From positions 42,926,199 through 42,990,198 of the forward strand of contig OX457039.1 of NCBI GenBank assembly GCA_949752735.1: a DNA stretch of 64,000 nt. Direction: 5' to 3'. The stretch is from Lumbricus terrestris. Lineage: Eukaryota > Annelida > Clitellata > Crassiclitellata > Lumbricidae. The notes beneath the pieces were generated by a model. It was not told the DNA's origin. It made no database searches and saw only the letters and a list, made by a program, of their open reading frames with translations. The position numbers and the translations under genes are program-made. Positions 60,419-64,000 of the stretch are shown here, in pieces. Every line of letters begins with the position of its first letter. The first letter of the stretch is position 1.

Positions 60419-60516
60419 CAGGAGGAGGAGGAGGAGGAGAAGAAGAAGAAGAAGAAGAAGAAGAAGAAGAAGAAGAGGAAAAAGAAAAAAGAAGAAGAGG
60501 AGGAGGAACAGGAAGA
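60419..60516. repeat. Polypurine (GGA/GAA)n tract
   Basis: Nearly 100 purines in a row with GGAGGA then GAAGAA units, directly left of the hAT-like MITE at 60526. It is triplex-prone. Confidence 0.92.
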
Positions 60517-60525
60517 TGGAATAGC

Positions 60526-60881
60526 CAGTATCGGCGCTAGGGGGGCTAAGCTCCCCCTAAAAAAGACCATCCATTTTTTCCCATGTAAAAATGAAATATC
60601 TGCACGATTAACCCCCTCTAACCACCCCCAAAGTGTAAACGTAAAGGTACGCACGAGGTTTGCCAGACAGTTTGGCAGAGCCAAGAACCGTTTTCCAAGA
60701 TTTCAACCAAATGACCAAATGACTAAAAAAAGGTCGTCAGAAATTTTGACGCCTGAAAGTGTGAAATGGAAAATTTTCTTGAGGTTTTGAGTTTTGACCG
60801 ATGACTAAAATAAAGGTCGTCAGACATTTTGGCGCAAATTCAGCCCCCTCCCCAAAAACTGAAATCCTGGCGCCGCCACTG
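60526..60881. mobile_element. hAT-like MITE, 356 bp
   Basis: Starts CAGTATCGGCGCTAGG and ends CCTGGCGCCGCCACTG, with inverted ends at most positions. Flanks GGAATAGC (60518-60525) and GGAGTAGC (60882-60889) agree at 7 of 8. GTCGTCAGA-type motifs repeat inside. Confidence 0.85.
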
Positions 60882-61050
60882 GGAGTAGCAGTGTTTTTTG
60901 TAGCGTAGAATAGTGGTTGAGCAGTTGCAAGAGTAGGTCATCGTATAGTGTTAGTAGAAGTTTACGTGGTTGCGATATTATTCGGAGTTGAAAGAGGACA
61001 AGTCTTGCGCTAGGGCTAACAATTTTATCGTAGGCTTAATCCTTCCTCAG

Positions 61051-61190
61051 CTGACGCTCTCAGTCTGGAAGGGTTCTCCGGTAAAAATAAAAGACAGCTG
61101 TTCTACGGAAGTGAAATCGAAACTTGACTTCAAGGCCTTGATTGCAATAATAATTGAACAGTTTAAAATCATGACAAGCCTAAATTATGT
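61051..61190 (+). CDS. Candidate exon of an unrecognised gene
   Basis: A 140-bp open stretch between a plausible acceptor (AATCCTTCCTCAG) and a consensus donor (TTATGT/GTGAGT). In frame it encodes 46 residues and two bases, including STEVKSKLDFKAL and IEQFKIMTSLNY. The donor phase joins 61292 in frame across a 101-bp intron. The frame is also open 81 bases to the left of the acceptor but meets a stop at 60955 without an ATG, so a further upstream exon would be needed. No family is recognised. The composition is protein-like, but chance cannot be excluded. Confidence 0.33.
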
Positions 61191-61291
61191 GTGAGTTGGG
61201 GTTAAAGGCACGTAAAGCACAGTTGACTCAGATCTAAGTGCTTGTGTTTACTATATCCAACTGATTTTTAATCACTTTTATATTCCAACAG

Positions 61292-61427
61292 GTCGACCTC
61301 CCAGCAATCGAGCTCGATTGTGCAGGGACAACCGAACCGAAATAGTCTCCACAGAGAGCAGCCACTCTGTCCTGATCTGCTACTCAACCGACAGCATTCC
61401 CCCAGCGACAGCGGAATCTGTGCGTGA
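61292..61427 (+). CDS. Candidate terminal exon of the same unrecognised gene
   Basis: Follows TATTCCAACAG. Joined in phase to 61190 (GT+G, Val), it encodes 44 more residues, Ser/Gln-rich at first (STSQQSSSIVQGQPNRNS), then Leu/Pro/Ser (PDLLLNRQHSPSDSGICA), and stops at TGA 61425-61427. Codon use and CpG content differ from the flanking AT-rich DNA. The protein is not recognised. A different frame (61318-61536) is also open and is probably a shadow. Confidence 0.33.
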
Positions 61428-61429
61428 CA

Positions 61430-62310
61430 GAAGATTTATTTGCCCCAGATTATGTAGGAACCAATTAGGGATCAATTACGTGAACATTCGGAAGTCATTA
61501 GCGTTAAAGTATCGTCCAATCAAAACCGTCTTCTAGTTAACTGTAGGAAATCGTGTATTTCTAGCTACATCGTCAGATAAACCAACACGAAGTCAATGTA
61601 TAATCTAGACGTCTCTGGGGTGGAAGAAAGTTCCTACCAGGAATGAAATTCTCCCCAGAAAAATTCGCGAGAAGTTGCAGGCCTACACATGTAGGCTAAA
61701 TAGGCCTACGCACCCCTCTCCCAAAATTAAACGTGCAGCGATTACCACAGAAAATTTCCACAGGTCCTGGCGATATGTATAACATTGCATATGCAGCCTA
61801 AAAAATCAGGAAATTTGAGAGGAAAAACTATAAAAAGGTCATCGGTTTTTAAAATAGTGAAAATGGTATTTTCTCGGAAATTTCAGTCAAATAACTAGAA
61901 AAAAGTCGCCTGCCCATAACCGACTTTTTGTTGCCCTCTTAGAAACCCGAATTCGCCCTTCCCACAAAAGCAGGAGGACTAGATTAAACACTGTATCTCA
62001 GTGAAGCAAGAACAGCAGACTGTGTACTGTGTAGCCTATACAGTGAAGTGATGCTTGGGTTGTATAACGTGTAGCCTATAGAGAAGTAGGCCTGCGTGAG
62101 TAGCCTATAATAAGAACAGGTGCGGCAAGTCATATAAGGAGAGGTAAGGAAACCTAAGGTTAATTAAAGGAGCCAATCAGCCATCAGTACAGTTTATATT
62201 CTAGAAGATCACTTGGCTGAGGCAACACAAGACAACTTTAACAGTATATAATTATGTATACACGTAGGCCTACGTATGTATATTTGTGCGTAGGCCCAAG
62301 TATGCATGTT
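61430..62310. other. Intergenic, nothing recognised
   Basis: No gene or defined repeat is seen. TAGGCCTA occurs at about 61703 and 62267, and GTAGCCTATA variants recur at 62031-62108. Confidence 0.5.
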
Positions 62311-62317
62311 TTGCATA

Positions 62318-62694
62318 AATGTATGTATGTATGTATGTATGTATGTATGTATGTATGTATGTATGTATGTATGTATGTATGTATGTATGTATGTATGTAT
62401 GTATGTATGTATGTATGTATGTATGTATGTATGTATGTATGTATGTATGTATGTTTGTATGTATGTATGTATGTATTTTGGTATGTATGTATGTGTGAAT
62501 GTATGTATGTATGTATGTATGTATGTATGTATGTATGTGTGTATGTATGTATGTTTGTATGCATGCATGCACGCATGCACGCACGCACGTACGTATGTAT
62601 GTATATGTATGTATATATGTACGTCTTTACGTACGTGCATGTATGTATGTATGTATGTATGTATGTATGTATGTATGTATGTATGTATATGTAT
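62318..62694. repeat. (GTAT)n microsatellite, long and interrupted
   Basis: About 35 near-perfect GTAT units (62320-62475), then more units broken by GTTT, GTGT and a CGCATGCACGCACGCACGTA patch (62560-62595), then a second clean run (62637-62688). TGTACGTCTGTACGTACGTGC-like sequence occurs at each side of the second run. All long open frames here are artefacts of a 4-bp repeat, which is open in every frame that avoids stops. Confidence 0.95.
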
Positions 62695-62719
62695 TATATA
62701 TGTACGTCTGTACGTACGT

Positions 62720-62870
62720 GCAAAACTGCTTGTACCTGTACTTGTATAGCGCCTATTCCATGGCACTCTCCAAAGGTGCCACGGCGAGCTATTAATTTGA
62801 CACGCCTCAGCGAACTTCGACGCACTGCATGGAAGGTGTTAAAGGGCGACTCTTCAAGATGAACATCAGA
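62720..62870. repeat. SINE-tail-like GTATAGCGCC segment
   Basis: ACTTGTATAGCGCCTATTCC then GGCACTCTCCAAAGGTGCC resembles the tail modules that end in AGCGC. A copy elsewhere in the window was not found, so this is tentative. Confidence 0.25.
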
Positions 62871-63810
62871 AGAAACTCGATTAGCCTAGAAAGTGCAACT
62901 CGCCAGGGAACGAAGAACGACGAACTGATGAACTGACGAAACCTTGTCAGACGCTTGAGATGACATCAGACACTGAAATCTCAACGTGTCAACTTTGTGC
63001 TGTTTATGAAGTAGTCTAGTCTGAACTTAATGTTTCAATAAACCGCTTTAGAAGAAGTTAATTGCCTTTTATGTTTTCGTAGTAGGCTATATATGCAGTC
63101 ATTTCATATCAGCTTACCCTACATGGTTTCTGCAATTGAACATATAGGCCTATAGCAATAATCCATTTGAAGTGTCATTCATGCATAGTTGATTTAAATT
63201 CACAGTTGACTGAATTCATTTAGCGCCTAAATATAAGACTCCGATCATCTGCGTAGGTCCATACCTACTTATGAATTTTTCAGCAGATGAATGTCGTCTC
63301 CATGTGGTTGCGATTTGTGAGATTTGACCAAATGTTATCTTCTCCGATCACCCATCTTTTCTGCTCCTGCATTGAGTCCTGCTTCATGCGTAGCCTACGC
63401 CCGTGAGTTCGTGTTTGTAGAATCCGCCTAAATGTTCGACTTCTAAACTGCATCTACAGTAACTAGATCTAGGCCCTAAATTATGGCTCAAACAAAAGTA
63501 GACTATACCGGAGTTCTATTTTTCTATATTATAATAATAAAAGGCCTCCAGACTAGTTTATATATTCAGAAAGGCCTACTGTGCTGTCACCGAAACCCCA
63601 AGCACTACTTTAACATGTGCACATGTCTTCATAAATCACTGCAATGGCTGAAGTCCAAAGATATAGGCCTACTGATAGAACAGAATTATAATTTCATTAT
63701 GTCACTGACCTATGTATCGCAGTTCAACCGGTCCAGCCCTGCTATAAGTTCTATCTCCGTCAGCTATTTACAAATTACAATCCAACCAATTCGCTCAGCC
63801 AGCTCCTTAC

Positions 63811-64000
63811 CTCTTCCCCTGTAGCCTATAGCACATCGTTCTTGCACAACCACCTCACTAAAAATTGCAAGAGGCTCCTTAGCCATAGCTGTTTCACCTC
63901 TACGGAATATATTTTGGCCAGAGTATCGAAAATCATTTGAGCGTTCCTCCGAACGAGACAAATGTGCACACCTCTTGCCATCCATGGCATCTCTCCACAT
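63811..64000 (-). CDS. Weak candidate partial exon at window edge
   Basis: On the minus strand the frame is open from the window edge for 63 codons (KRCAHLSRSEERSNDF early, KEPLAIFSEVVVQERC later) and meets a reasonable donor (GGAAGAG/GTAAGG) at 63811/63810. There is an ATG at the very edge, but the exon may extend outside. No family is recognised. Confidence 0.2.

Noticed and set aside
62209..62862. Overlapping open frames of 100-200 codons on both strands
   Set aside because: They are translations of the GTAT microsatellite (YVCM and IHTY repeats) and not proteins.
1..64000. CRISPR arrays, bacterial operons, phage or plasmid features
   Set aside because: The tandem arrays lack repeat-spacer structure, and everything else is typical animal nuclear DNA.

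Overview
The window is nuclear DNA from a multicellular animal. It has spliced coding exons with GT-AG borders, tRNA-derived SINEs, many small cut-and-paste DNA transposon derivatives with clear target-site duplications, LINE fragments and long microsatellites. No prokaryotic gene layout is present. The repeat content and the abundant palindrome TAGGCCTA suggest a marine invertebrate, possibly an echinoderm or hemichordate. That placement is inference from general impression, not proof.

One gene is recognised with high confidence: a TSC22-domain (TSC22D / bunched family) gene on the + strand, from about 14.3 kb to somewhere between 51 and 54.4 kb. A long first coding exon (14395-15425) carries both conserved N-terminal boxes of the long isoforms. 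A 46-bp exon (42875-42920) and the last coding exon (50020-50202) together encode the TSC box and leucine zipper. Splicing gives a 419-residue long isoform. A second first exon (36593-36777) has a consensus donor in the same phase and would give a 137-residue short isoform, like the GILZ/TSC22D1-short class. It lies just after a CpG-richer stretch (about 33.3-36.0 kb) inside the otherwise CpG-poor intron, which fits an internal promoter.

Layout: 0-14.3 kb is intergenic and packed with repeats (a mariner-like fold-back end, a 26-bp minisatellite, SINEs, several hAT-like elements including a 2-kb one that contains an 88-bp minisatellite and a LINE scrap). 14.4-54.4 kb is the TSC22 gene, with introns holding three copies of a Harbinger-like MITE, other fold-back MITEs, SINEs and a mariner remnant with a decayed transposase. 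54.7-64 kb is intergenic again, with hAT-like MITEs, a long GTAT microsatellite, one candidate exon pair of unknown function (61051-61427) and one weak partial exon at the right edge.

The sequence texture changes with this layout. Outside the gene CpG is frequent and TAGGCCTA occurs about 26 times in 23.5 kb. Inside the gene CpG is sparse, T exceeds A on the + strand, and TAGGCCTA occurs only about three times in 40 kb. No new multi-gene system was found. The strongest observations are the dual-promoter TSC22 gene, the palindrome distribution, and several DNA transposon families defined here by their ends and target duplications.
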